Part shown: positions 23,006 through 35,275 of the stretch, piece after piece
How the letters are laid out: the number at the start of each line of letters is the position of its first letter
How positions within the stretch are numbered: the stretch's first letter is position 1
Source of the DNA: Coptis chinensis
Lineage: Eukaryota; Streptophyta; Magnoliopsida; Ranunculales; Ranunculaceae
Direction: 5' to 3'
Assembly: GCA_015680905.1 (NCBI GenBank)
Contig: CM027381.1
Span: 248,001-312,000, forward strand
DNA: 64,000 nt
The notes under the pieces: model-generated
Told to the model about the DNA's origin: nothing
What the model saw: the letters and a program-made list of their open reading frames with translations, nothing else
Databases searched by the model: none
Program-made: the position numbers and the translations under genes

Positions 23006-24989
23006 CACTCGTTGTTTTACAGTCAGATCAGTAGGTAGTTCGACACACCGGCCATGGGAAGAATTTTCAGGTTCTGATTTGGTATCTCTAGAGAGTCCCT
23101 TCCAAAAACCTCAGTCCATATGTTAAAATGGTACACTAATTTTAACCAAATACCTGATCAGATGGAGAGTTTGCAGAGATTCGCGTTTGTGCTCCCTGAT
23201 TAATTCCATACATTGTGAGTATTGCATTCACTTGTGACTACACCTCCAATTGTGTCCTCTTCCCTTCAATTACCTCCTGTTTCAAATAATTTATTTGGCT
23301 TTGGAGTTCCAACTTTGATCTCTCCGCTTCTTCGGATTTCTTCTTATAATGAGCTGCAGGCATACGAGTAGTCTTGGAGACACCACTACGCAGGCCTAGT
23401 ACTCGACCCTTTGCATCCTTTCCAAAGACCTACAAACTCATTTTTACCCACATTGAGATTAATTTTAGAAGAACTGTAAAATTAATATATAAAAAGTATA
23501 GATTAAACAAGAAACATACCTCGGCAACAGGGTCATGGTCCAAATCCTTGTATTTGGTACTCGGGTCACGGGCAACAATTTCATTGATTTCTATCTGTAT
23601 AGCGAGAACAAAAGTAAAATAAGTTAAAACTTATTTCTCTAGACTAAGAATAGTAAATCTATATTTCAAATCTATTTTTGCCTAACTTCCTCTGAAACAA
23701 ATGTTCCATTCTTCCTAGTATGAGTCACCACAAATATATCAGTTCGAGAGGGGGGATTAGCAGGATCATTAGCAACCTATGAATAAGAATATAGCATCCC
23801 TTTAGTCACATGAATAAGAGTCATCAATTCTATAATTCATACAAAAATGCATAGAATACTAGTGCACTTAATGATCTACAACTGACCGACCATTCCAAGT
23901 AGTTTAAATTCTGTATTTGCACTTATCTATAACTTACCATTTCTTCTACTGTCCTGGTTGATCCTCGCCTACCTGTTGTGTGTGGATTCTTCATCATTCG
24001 CCTGTTTTCTTTCCCCCTTTCACGACGAATGCGTGCGTGCTCAGTTGACTCCATGTCAACAAACATATCTCACTCTTCTTTTTTCACACCACGTTTGCGA
24101 TTTCGCTTTCTTTCTAGGATTGTATCATATTTGTCACAATGCTTCCGAAGAGTAAACTTCCAATTCCTCCACAAGTTATTTTCTTTGTGCAGTTGTTCGC
24201 TTCGATATTCTACTGGGACATCGAACCAACTCTACCAAAATAGATTCAGAAGTCAGGCATATCAATTATATGGATCGGTTTACTAACCGTAATTTACACA
24301 CTTTTCTACTCACTTTGTCATACCAAGTTTTCAACCAAGCTAGTTATACCAGGATTACCACTAGTCACATTTTGGCATTGACATGGCGGATTCTCTAATT
24401 AACTCACTATGTTTGTTGCTTTAAGAAAATAAAAAAAACTCAAAAAAATATGATTACTGTTAGACATTAATAGAAAAGATGTTACAGTGTTGTCACTTAA
24501 TGTTTTGAAGACAGAATATATCGTTGGACGAATTGACAGTGGACATTGAGAACACGAGAAAAAGTTACCATTAGATCTATTCAGATAATTACAAATATAT
24601 GCGACTCGTAACAAGTAAAAAACTAACATTCATATATGAGATATCAGTTAATGGATGACCAAATCAATAGGCAAAGGAACTTATTAGGGTTTTGACAACA
24701 CTCTATTATTAATCTTTGTTAGCAAAGGGAATAGCTTGAAGAACATAAAAAAGGAAGATAGCAAATCAAACACCTAAACTTGTATGTTGAACGCCAAGGT
24801 TAGTCCCTGACGACTAAAGAAAACTTATCTCTAGGCCTACAACAAGAATGGTGCATGACCGCCATAAATAAAAGGCCCAAAAATCATATAATGACAAGAT
24901 CGATAGTCATTATCTCTAGGCTTATAATCTAATGATTGACAAAGTGAGTAGTAAAAGTGTGTAAACTATGGTGAGTAAACCGATCCCTT

Positions 24990-25041
<52 letters not shown>

Positions 25042-25479
25042 GAAAATTTTAATTGAAAGACATACTCACCAGGATACCGTTCCACAAAAGATATATCGCA
25101 TCTTCAGGAGCAAGGGTCCATTCAGAGTAATGTGGAGGACAATGTTGCCTTGTAAGCTTCCCTAGTCGTGAAACATATTGTGCTGCATTTGGTCCAATCG
25201 CCTTCCCATCACTATTGAATTGAACTTCTATTCTCACAAGAGGTGGGGCTAAATAACAACATAGGAGATTGTTAACTATACACATACATAAGAAATAAAA
25301 AAAATAAAAACTAAAAAGTATAGTGATAATACTTCCAAATATTAAAAATCTCACCCTCAAGCTCAGGCTCAAGCTCGGGCTCAGGCTCATGCTCTTGCTC
25401 ATACTCAGACTCAGACTCACTAGATTGCTCCTCCGACATTAGTATTCGATCAGATGTTGGATGTGACATGTATGCCTAA
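23006..25479 (-). pseudogene. TnpA-type gene of the CACTA (Transposase_24-like), 5' exons
   Basis: A spliced accessory transposase gene, cut at 23005 by Athila 1. In order on the minus strand: MSHPTSDRILMSEEQ (ATG at 25469) with an acidic SESESEYEQEHEPEPELE tract; PPLVRIEVQFNSDGKAIGPN (exon ending LLWNG); then SWFDVPVEYRSEQLHKE. KENRRMMKNPHTTGRRGS, DIFVVTHTRKNGTFVSEEV, INEIVARDPSTKYKDL and VFGKDAKGRVLGLRSGVSK follow, with a coiled coil (KKSEEAERSKLELQSQINYL). This exon order is typical of Transposase_24/En/Spm proteins, and the missing C-terminal TNP1 exon is at 7409-7649. In-frame stops: TGA at 24070-24072 (KEE*DMF, probably Trp) and TAG at 23238-23240 (LEV*SQV, probably Gln). The last exon (NSSHGRCVELPTDLTVKQ) is open right up to the LTR. 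Confidence 0.7.
24992..25040. repeat. (TA)n microsatellite
   Basis: About 45 bases of alternating TA in an intron of the TnpA-type gene. Confidence 0.95.
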
Positions 25480-25771
25480 TATCATGCTCAAATCAAAGCA
25501 ATTCAACTAAATATCATACTTAAAACAAAACATCCATTTACTATTACTAATTCTGACAATCAATTCCTTTTAACAAAACACAAAACATTACTAATTATGA
25601 AAATCAATTCCTCCAAAAGAAACTTAGAGCAGAAAATATCAAAAAGATAACAAAAAAAAAACATAAAACACAACAACAAAAAATCTAAACCCAAGAACCA
25701 TCTGTGGTATCTACTTCTTCCATAATGTCATTTACTAATTCTGACATCATTTCCTCTTCACTCATTCTTGC

Positions 25772-28700
25772 CTAAAAAACCAAAGGATCCTCAAACATGT
25801 CCACACCTTGATTCAACCACTTTGGAGCATCCAAGACAACATACCAATGGTCCCTTGTTGGATCCTTGCAGTAGAAAACTTGAGAAGCTTTAGATGCACA
25901 AATAAATGGCTCATCATTTTCTTTAGAGTTTCCTTGGAAACTTCCAAGGTTAACAAATACTAAGTTTGTTTCTGGATCAACCACACATCCATTCACTTTA
26001 TCTCCAATCAACACCCAATCACAATAGAATACCACTTCTTTGAAATCAGAGTAATCCACTTCAAGTATTTGCCTAATGATGCCATAATAAGTAGTTTGTT
26101 TCTCCATGAGGTTCTGATCCTTCGCACTTGCTCTAAAACTCATAAAAGCATTCATTGAAACCCCACTATTTTGGGTTGATTTGGTCATTTCAGACCCTGA
26201 GGTACAAAACATGTATCCATTGTGTTCATATTTGTCATACGACTTGGCTTCAAAGCTCGAACCCATAGCAAGCCTTTTCAAGGTCGTCATCTTCTGATTT
26301 TGTAGTTGTTGTATTCACCAAGGAATGTATTCCAATGGCTTTTCAGCTGCTACATTTTGATCTCTTTCGACGCCGACCCCTAGAAGGATGAGGTGCATAG
26401 GGTTCAAGGTATAACTGGTACTTCCTGTAATTTAATCATCTTTAGATTTGAATACATTTACAAATTAAATATTTGAAAGTAATGAAGAAACCAAATCAGA
26501 TTTTACTTACGCCTCCCATTCAGCATTTTGAGGGCAATGTTGCGAAAGCCATTTGCGCACTTGTTCGTATTGCAAATTGGATAAAATGTACCTTTTCCCC
26601 TTTTTATTAGTAGTGACTTTTGTCCCATGGTTATGGTTCGGCCTACCATTGAGGTCAGCTTCATCATCCATGAACTTTCCTTTTTTATGACTTCCTTTTC
26701 TCCCTTTAGGCATATACTCCATGCAATACCTTACTGATTCTTCCATAATGTACCGTTCCGCGATACACCCTTCTACATGTGTCTTATTCATCATGTTCCC
26801 TTTGTATATTCTCATCATCCTATTACATAAAATAAATCAGAGGCACACAATAATTTCATATATGAATAGTGTAAAATAAGATAAATATATATCATGTACT
26901 ACTCAAAATGGTACATCCATCAAAATGGAACAGGTCCATTAGTTAGTGCCTCCTTCGCCAAGTGCACAACAAGGTGTATCATGGGAACAAAAAATGAAGG
27001 AGGGAAGTACTTTTCAAACACATATAAAGTTTCCACAACATGTTTTTTCATGACCTCGAGCGTCTCACGGTGAATAACTTTTGAGCACAAGACATTGAAG
27101 AATATCGACAATTGCAAGATAGCAGCACACAAAGGCTTATGCTTTTTATAAGCATGCATTAGTAAAACTGGGAGCAATTATTGCATGAGGATGTGGTAAT
27201 CATGTCAATTCATGCTCTTGAGTTGAAGATCCTCCATATTCAGATGATGTTTCCAGTTTGAACTATACCTTTTGGGAACTTTTAGATCAACTAGAGTTTG
27301 ACATACCATATGTTTTTCTGATTTCGATAGAGCAAATGGAGCTTTAGGCAAGAAAATCTTGCCATTCTCTTCGATAGGCCACAAATTCTTCCTTATCTTC
27401 ATTTCTTTAAGATCTAGGCGAGCTGCAAGACCGTCTTTATTCTTCTCTGTTGTTCCCATGATTGTCCCAAGGAGATGTTCAACAACATTTTTTTCCGTAT
27501 GCATCACGTCCACATTGTGTGGAATAAATAACTCCTACATTTACACAAAACTGAAAATGTTAAAATACCTATATATTGTAATATATTATACTTGTGATGC
27601 GAAACATTTAATTTAAACTTACCTCCCAATACGATAAGTCAAATAATTTTGATCTCTTGGACCATGCATATGAACCATCATCGTCGTGTGTGGGTCTCTT
27701 CCTTTTCTTGATTAATTTCCCATACTTTGTAGGAAATGTTTCCACCCATTTCAATACCTCAGAACCAGTCAAGCGATTGGGCTTTGTTCTATGCTCTTCT
27801 TTTCCATTAAATTGTGATTTTTGGTACCTAAACACATGATCATCTGGTAGGAATCTTCTAGTTGCCAAGTAAGCTTCCTTTTTCCCATGTAATAGTCTGA
27901 TTGAGTCGGTGTGTACACTACAAACTAGACAATCATATTTTCCACCCATTCTACAACCTGAGAGATGACCCAATGCTAGAAAATCATGTATCGCCCATAG
28001 CAAAATAGCTTTCATAGTAAAAGTTTTCTTGGTGTAGGCATCGTATGTTAGACTTCCAACACTCCATAATTTAGTTAACTCTTCAATCAATGGTTGCAAA
28101 TACACATCAATGTCATCTCCTAGGCTAGTTTTTCCGGGGATTAACAGTGTTAACATTGTAAACTCTCAGGTCATGCAATAGGATGGAGGAAGATTATAGG
28201 GAACCATCATGACATGCCAACAACTATAATAATTACTATTCATTCCAAAAGGATTAAATCCATCTGTAGCAAGTCCTAGCCAGACATTGTGTGGCTCACC
28301 TGAAAATTCAGGCCACTTACGGTTAACTGATTTCCAAGCAGAAGAATCAACTGGATGGCGCATGTAATCCGCATCTCCAACCGAATCTATGTGCCACCTC
28401 ATTTTCTTTGCAATCCATGGTATTGTGTACAATCTCTTCAACCTTGGTGTTAGTGGGAAGTACCTTAGCACCTTCCATGGAATTTTGTTCCCTTTATTCC
28501 TAAGAACAATTGACTTCCATCTGCTTGCCTTACACACTGGACAAAACTCCCTAGTCGCATCATCTTTCTAGTATAGAATGCAATCATTACGACATGCATG
28601 GATCACCTCATAGTCCATACCCAAAGATTTGATCAGTGTTTTCACAGTATAGGTGTCAACATGTATAGTGTTCTCCTTTGGCAAAATAGTTTTTAACATT

Positions 28701-29266
28701 TTGAGCAACTCCGTGAAACTATTGTCAGACCATCTATTTCTAGCCTTCATACTCATCAACTCAATTGTCACGGAAAGTTTCGTTAATTCATTTTCACACG
28801 AAGGGTATAAAGGTTGTACTGCATCTTCCTTCAATTTTTTGTAATAGCCATCGCCATGTATATCTTCTTCATTTTGTTCGTCACGTCCACCTCGAAGTTC
28901 ATTCATACAATCATCTAATGACTCGGGATCTATGTGGGCATCGTTAACCAAATCAACCATCCTAGGTGCTGCACTTGAAGAAGTGCTAGGAATCCCCTTT
29001 CTAAGACCACTAGTGGGCAATGGTTCGCCATGAAAAGTCCACGTTGTATATGTCTCATCAAAACCAAGACGGATTATATGGTCAGTGACATCCAAAATAG
29101 TATTTTTCCCATTAACATTACGACAGGCTACACATGGACATCAGTACCATCCATCGTTTCCTGGTTTGTTTTGAGCAAATTCGAGGAAGGATCTGACACC
29201 CTCAAGATATTCTGTAGAAGCTTGAGGTGCTTTCATCCATGCCCTGTTTGGGGGTATTGAAGACAT
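25772..29266 (-). pseudogene. TnpD-type CACTA transposase (Transposase_21 family), multiple stops
   Basis: The main En/Spm transposase, which cuts and pastes the element. From the ATG at 29266 it opens MSSIPPNRAWMKAPQASTEY...GVRSFLEFA, the Transpos_assoc module. Then come CPCVACRNVNGK, GFDETYTTWTFHGEPLP and MKARNRWSDNSFTELLKML. Transposase_21 shows as DGFNPFGMNSNYYSCW, MLTLLIPGK, YDAYTKKTFTMKAILLW, DFLALGHLSGC and HNVDVMHTEKNVVEHLLGT. DUF4218 follows (KHVVETLYVFEKYFPPSFF), then DUF4216 (YYGIIRQILEVDYSDFKEVV). Introns are visible, e.g. SYWE then gtaagt at 27608. In-frame stops: TGA 29141, TAG 28568, TGA 28166, TGA 27205, TAA 27178, TGA 26920. Apart from stops the domains are complete. Confidence 0.85.
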
Positions 29267-31418
29267 TCCTACTATACAAAAGAATGAGAATAAACTTGTA
29301 TATACAATATTAGCAGTAAACATAAGTTCAAGCTAGCAACTGCGCGCGCAATGCCAAAATAAACTTTAATGCTATATCAACCATAATGAGAATACTAGAA
29401 CAAGAAATGAGAACTAAAATTCAGTAAAATAATGAGAGCACAATGTTGCAAGTTAATAGGAGTTTTAAGGTCATTGAGGTCCCATACGGTATAGGCAGGG
29501 AACTTTAGAACTAATCTCAAAGCCTTTGATGAACAATTAATTATAGAGTCTACATCTATATGAACCGAAACAAGCAAGCAATGCAAGAACTGAACCCAAT
29601 GGAAGTGTAGCTCTGCAACTTAAGATATGATAATAATGGGGTTCCACCTAAACTTAAGCTACTTCGGATAAACATAACCCAAGTCCTAGGTCCCACTTGA
29701 TAATGGCACAGGCTACAAAAGTTTGTATGGTTCCAATTGGTAATTCTAGAATGGTACAAAATATACCCAACCTTCATATTTAACATAAACTAAGTCTTAG
29801 GTCGCTACTGAGGCCATCCATTTGGCTGCTGCAGGCCGTTCCCCATGCCACCCCAGGCCATTTCTAGCCTCTTAACATGTCATTGCAGGCCATTTACAAC
29901 CTTGGTAGCATGTAATAGGGTCACAAAATGTGGTCACACAAAGATTAGCATTAGCCATTGTCAATTATGGCAGTGTGATAGAAAGAGTTTCTGGTCTTCA
30001 TTTCTGAAATCTTTGATCTCCTTTTGAGCTCAAAGGTAATGAAGTCCCCTTATAGTTGAGAACCCAATATACCATTGATCTTCGTTCACTTTTATCACAT
30101 TAGAACTTGCTTTGAATTTGGGTCATTGGGTGGGTACTACAGAGTGCAGACTTATATTATTCAGTGAACTGAGTTAGGTTACATATGTGTTCTATTATTT
30201 TCCAAGTATAGTGCAAGTCGGACTACCTGTATTTTGTAAACATGAGTGTCTCACTTTTGTATTATATTTTCAGGCCTCACCCAAAATTCGAAACATGAGA
30301 CCCCTTCTAATACTTTTTGATAAATATGATACCAATCAATTCCATTCATTCACCATTGGTTCATCTCTTGATTTTTTATATTGAACAGTAATCAGGATAT
30401 GCATAACAACATCGAACCTACTACAAAAGAATCATGTGGCACATAATTAGCTACAGTTGAATATGTGTAACTGCTTTGACTAGGTGAAAGATAATCCCAC
30501 AAGCTTCAGAGTAAATTGAAAGGCTTATTTGATCAGCTCATTGTAAGTCATTGTTTTTGAGTGCTGGTAACATGTCAAGACATCTATTTCTTAGAGTTGT
30601 CTTTTCTGGGTATGAAATCTTTTGGATCAAAGTTTACTAATAGCTTATACTCTTAGCTACCCACTTGTGTATTTTTTTCTCTTGCAAGTTAGGCTTTGCT
30701 TTTGTCGCTTCTTCATAGGTCCTGCCAAAGGAAGGTTGTAAATGTCTATGGGAATGATGTACCTACTTGACTTTGCAAAATACTTGATTGAATTTCTTCT
30801 CTGTATTTTTCTTAACTTGTCTTTGCTTCAAAACTATTTTTTTGTTAAGCAAACAATATGTATCAAGAGTCAGTCTTCTCTTCTGTCTAGGAATTATGCA
30901 TTGTTTCTATAGATAGGGTGCTGCAACACATTATACATCCTTCTTGTCTACACATCCTTGTATCAATGAAAATGCTATTTTCATGGGTGTGAAATTCTTT
31001 TATTTAAAATTATTTTCTATTCTTTTACCGGAACACTTGTAACTTTCATATGGTCTTGTGCAACAATGAATTATATTTTTGTTTCAATGGAAGTAGTTTA
31101 GATGTAGAAGATGGGTTTAAATGAAGTTCACAGTACTATATTTCTAACATTTTAGTTTAATTTTAGGATACAAAAGAAGAATTGTGTGTGACCCAAAATG
31201 TTGCTGCTTGTCAATGTTGTTTCACATTTCACAAGGTATTTTCACCTTCACTTCTCATTTTTTTCCCTTGAATTTTAATTCCTTGGATGTTGATTCAACT
31301 AGTCATTCTTTAAGCTTGGTTACCTTTTTAGTTAAACAAATGTGTATCAAGGCATGCACAAAGCCTCCTCATTGTAGGTGTTGACTAAGTATGGCCATGT
31401 TACGATGGTGGTTATCGG

Positions 31419-31457
<39 letters not shown>

Positions 31458-33438
31458 AAGCATGGCCATGCAAGTTGTGAATTCATAGTACAAGTCCTTA
31501 GTAGTATTTCTTTTTCTTAGTTGATTGTGTATTCCGAAAGGTAGTGATGAGGTTGTCCATGGATCAAATCCTAACATAGGATTCACTTGATGGATTGTGT
31601 AGGACTTTAACTAGTCAATTGCTCATGTTGAATTTGGGATTGTAGCTTGCATGTATCATATGTGAAGCTTTACTTGGTTTGCCTAGGTTCTAAATAATTG
31701 TTTTGGTCTGGTGATACACTTACAAGACAATTGCCTTTGTACGACAATGATTAGGTTGTTATTAGACAAAGGAAAAATTACTTTTGGGCTGTTGTTTACT
31801 TGGTTTTGTTGGTCATTTGCTAGAACATAGATAGAATATAGTGAATTTCAAGGGTTGTCTTAGGGGTCAATTTTTTCATTAACCACAATTGCTAGTTATA
31901 AGTTAAGGACATTTATCAATCAGCTAGGAAATATATTGAAGAGCAATAAGGAGCTTATCAACTAGGAGGACACATAAGAGAACTTGGTGATTGTCTTTGT
32001 TTTACATGACTTGTTAGTTTAGTTTTCTCTTTACTATGTTTTCCATGATTCTCTTTCCTCTATTTTGTAACTTTTACATAAGAATATGTACCTTTGTTGG
32101 TTTCATTTATCATAAGTGAGAATCCAGCTGGTACTAACCCACTTTGGTATGCCCTTGGATTACTTCTCTAGTTAAGTACTTAACAAGTAGACCAGTGGAA
32201 GACCTTTAGCTTTATAAGCTTAACTACCCAAGTTTTATCATTTTTTTTTTGTAATTTATATTAAAATATAGTTCTGAAACATGTCCATGCCCATGGTATA
32301 TACTAATAAAGTTAGTGAACTTCACGAAGTTGTGAACTGTTTTTTTTTAGCTGTTGTTTACTACTTTTGCTTGGATTCATCTACTAATAGTTGCGTGTCG
32401 CATCCTAGTGCTACAAATTTGGGCATATTCAAAGAAACAGCCACACATAAGTGGAAGATGATTAAACAAGTAAGATATAAGAAGTAGTTAAGGTTTCTTC
32501 CATGTTGTCGTTTAGCTTTATCTTTAGACTCAATATTAATCTACGTTGCTTTTTTTCTATTTTTTCATGCTATTTCTTCTTGTTATTACAAGTTTTTCTT
32601 TCAGTTTTTTTGTCATTCCATTATTTTCATGTTCTTCTTGTAGGATAACATCATTTTTCTTGATTACAGTGCTCAAGAACAATACATTGTAGCTGCTACC
32701 ATATCATAGGTGATCTCGTACTTGAACTTTTCTTAACTAAATTAATAACTTATGTCAGTTTATTGTTGAGCAAATAGCCAAGTACCAAAATATAAACTAG
32801 TGGCAAATGAATTTGAAGTTCTGTTTTGAGGCTCCCTTACACCAAATTTTGAATGTTAGTTTTACTCCTCCTGATATTATTTTTCCAAATTTTGTTGTAC
32901 TTTTATTTGTAGATACTATATAGTACTGAATGTTGGTATCCAGGCTTATTCTACACATTTCCGTCTTGTTGATTTGTGCTCTTAGAGTGACTAATAGACC
33001 ATTTTCACAAAACTTGGTCTTGTGTAGGCAGCTAGAAGCTTGCTCACTGTTGTCGTTCACTTAACCATTCTTAGGTTCAAAGGATAGTTTTTGGGAAGGA
33101 AGTCGTAATTATGGGAAAGAGTTACTTCTGATGGTTTTTCTTTGACTCATTGTAAAGTTAGTGAATTGTTGGCAAGAGTTTTTTTGATAATGATAAGTGT
33201 GTTGTTTAAATGTGTATGTTGCTTGATTTACAGTCCAAGTAATTTACTTAGTTATACCATTCATTTTCTTAAAATCTTCTACTTAATTGTTCTCTAATGG
33301 CTCTGTTTAAAGACGATATGGCTAGTATTGACTTAGTTGGGACCTTAATGTTTGCATATAAAGGATTTTCGCTTCTTTATATTGATATTATGCATTCCTA
33401 AGTTTCATCAAGTATAATGAGATTTTGTGTGATACAAT
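29267..33438. other. 5' internal region of the CACTA, no gene recognised
   Basis: About 4.2 kb, A/T-rich. Short open frames on either strand lack family motifs or consistent splice sites. One plus-strand stretch near 32400-32470 (TNLGIFKETATHKWKMIKQ) is followed by a donor-like taagat, but is unassigned. Probably intron or untranslated sequence of the transposase gene plus old insertions. Confidence 0.5.
31384..31470. repeat. poly(A) mini-insertion flanked by 16-bp direct repeats
   Basis: The word actaagtatggccatg (31384-31399) is repeated as actaagcatggccatg (31455-31470). Between them are 19 bases and a 37-base poly(A). This is the signature of target-primed insertion of an almost completely truncated LINE or SINE transcript. 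Confidence 0.65.
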
Positions 33439-33510
33439 GGATCGATAAGCTCAAAATGGAAGAGCGCTCAAATAATTGAGAGGTTGATGCTTCGAATCCA
33501 TCTGGATCCA
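33439..33510 (+). pseudogene. tRNA-like sequence, anticodon loop shortened
   Basis: Seventy-two bases fold close to a tRNA. The acceptor is ggatcga with tggatcc (6 of 7 pairs) plus a discriminator a. The D stem is gctc/gagc around a 9-base loop. The T arm is gatgc-ttcgaat-ccatc (4 of 5 pairs, classic TTCGAAT loop). The anticodon stem ctcaa/ttgag pairs perfectly, but its loop has only four bases instead of seven, so no anticodon can be read. It is most likely a tRNA relic or a SINE head. No CCA is encoded. Confidence 0.45.
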
Positions 33511-33549
33511 ATTCTTTTTTCATTCACTAATTTAATATACATTTGAATT

Positions 33550-33858
33550 TTCTAATTTTATATTAACAAAAGCAATAGCATTTTCCTAACGCTATAGAAG
33601 TTTAATAGCATGAAAGAATTGCTATCGTTTTGAGGCAGAAACGCTATGAAATTTATTGCATTCTTAACAAACTCTATAAAAAGCGCTATCATTTTCATAG
33701 CGTTTTCAAACACAAATGCTATCATTTTTATAGCGTTTTGGATACAAACACTATCTTACAAAGCATAGCATGGCGATAGATAGCGTTTTGAAAAACGCTA
33801 TCGAGTATATTTGATAGCATTTTTTTGAGTGTTATCTATAGTCTTTTGTGCAGTAGTG
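33550..33858 (-). mobile_element. second CACTA-like terminus with subterminal repeats
   Basis: On the minus strand it begins cactactgcacaaaagac at 33858, a CACTA-type end. The next ~300 bases hold about ten copies of aacgctat/atagcgtt in both orientations. The motif differs from the aacgacgg motif of the large element, so this is a different, nested or truncated CACTA. The other end was not found. Confidence 0.5.
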
Positions 33859-33916
33859 ATTACAGCTAAAATGTTCTAACATACTAACTGCTTTCACTTA
33901 GGGATTCTAAAATAAT

Positions 33917-33976
33917 AAGTAACAGTGAAATTAACGCATCAAGTCTAAGTAACAGTGTAATTAACGCATCAAGTAT
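33917..33976. repeat. two tandem 30-bp repeats
   Basis: aagtaacagtg[a/t]aattaacgcatcaagt appears twice head to tail with two or three differences. Confidence 0.85.
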
Positions 33977-34499
33977 CTACTCTCTAGTATATAGAGAGAT
34001 CATTGTAGTCATTCGAGGTTAAGTCAATATATTGGTTTCACTCAGAATTCCTTCTTCATCTAATGGCTTTGCTAACTAATCAAAGAATTAATATCAAAAT
34101 ACGTCGTAAGTAAAGTACATGTTAATTAGATGACCGAGCTAGCTAAACGTAGAAATCCGGAGAACTGATATGAAAAATAAAAAGAATAATTGAAAACTGT
34201 AGAATTGATACCAAAAAGAATTGACGCAAGAGAGTAAACAATTACCTGAACCAAGCTGTTGATTGCGACAGAAATAGCTTTAAAAGTGAGGAATCCCTCA
34301 AACTTTAAACGGTTCACCTGCATCAAATTGTTACAAGTATTTTCAGAGAAGTTAAAATTCTTAAGAGAAAATACATGATAATGATGAACTTACCATAAGA
34401 CCCAATATTGTGCGTGAAACCCATTGTTTTCCCTTCTTTTTTTTTGCAAAGGTTATGTTTGCTTTCTAGGTTTCTTCCTCTTTGCTTTTTGGTTCTCTC

Positions 34500-34733
34500 A
34501 ATTTTTCGGTTTTGTTTCTGTGTCGATGTTTAAGAATGAAACAACAATTGAAAGCAATAATTCCCTCTCTCTCTCACACACACTCACTATCTGTTTCGGG
34601 TGATGAATTAGTCTATTATGTTTTAGGGCTCTCAAAAGTTTCGGTTATTTGCTATTTTGCCCTAGCAGAAATTTAACACGAGTCTAATTGTTCACGAAAT
34701 TGTAGAGCGGGAATGAACTTGTGCAGGCTCCAA
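34500..34733 (-). repeat. leader repeat copy 2 of the CACTA 5' region
   Basis: On the minus strand it begins ttggagcc, then cattcccgctctac and atttcgtgaacaattaga, followed by ccctaaaac and a (GA)n tract. It is homologous to 35640-35877. A short ATG exon (MGFTHNIGSYG, then gtaagt) follows near 34420. Confidence 0.65.
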
Positions 34734-35107
34734 GTATATAAATAGACAAGCACAAACTATCCTCAACAATATGTTTATCCTCAAGGATTCATACAGTACT
34801 CTCACAAACCATATATGCTACAAAACTCACTAGAATAAGCTTAACTCCGATTACTACTTAATTAAATTCCAATCGCAGTTCGGAATGTAAATAAGCTTCC
34901 TATAAACTAAACATGATCATTATATATAAGCTAACAAATAAAAACCCCACAATCATTTCAACTATAACGATCAAGGCATCAAGCAATAAAACTCAATTAT
35001 CCTAACTAAATCCCATTTCTTATATACTTCAACTAACTTCATACAACACTTATTCTTCCACAAGTTCAAAACTTTACTCATTGTTTCTCATTTCTACCAT
35101 TCAAATT

Positions 35108-35275
35108 TCACAAAACAAGACAATCGGAATAGCAAATAGTTAAAAATAATAGAGAAGCATACATCTTGTTACCAATACGATGACGAGAATCAGGTTGTAA
35201 TGTAGTACGCCAATTAGGAGTTTCAACCATAGTTGGTTTAGGTTGAGGAGTAGGTCTCCAATTATTACCATCCAT
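35108..35275 (-). pseudogene. captured MED15 (KIX domain) first exon
   Basis: The ATG at 35275 opens MDGNNWRPTPQPKPT, then TPNWRTTLQPDSRHRIGNK. This is the characteristic N-terminus of plant Mediator subunit 15 (MED15a), where NNWRPTP is followed by the start of the KIX domain (WR..L..DSRQ.I.NKI). The normal exon ends after NK. Here the next bases are atgtatgc rather than gtgtatgc or gtatgc, so the donor is damaged and the frame reads on 18 codons to a TGA at 35108-35110. It lies inside the CACTA, downstream of leader copy 1, so it looks like a captured host gene fragment. MED15 links transcription factors to RNA polymerase II. This fragment cannot form a KIX fold. Confidence 0.65.

Noticed and set aside
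25049..25420. Ser/Leu-repeat peptide on the minus strand
   Set aside because: Out-of-frame reading of the Glu-rich first exon of the TnpA-type gene (SESESEYEQE) and its intron.
8004..33858. An inner CACTA running from cactagtacaagaaaa (8004) to cagtagtg (33858)
   Set aside because: The two ends match only about 12 of 17 bases, their subterminal sequences differ, and the flanking triplets (tta and att) do not match. The TnpA-type gene also continues outside this interval to 7409.
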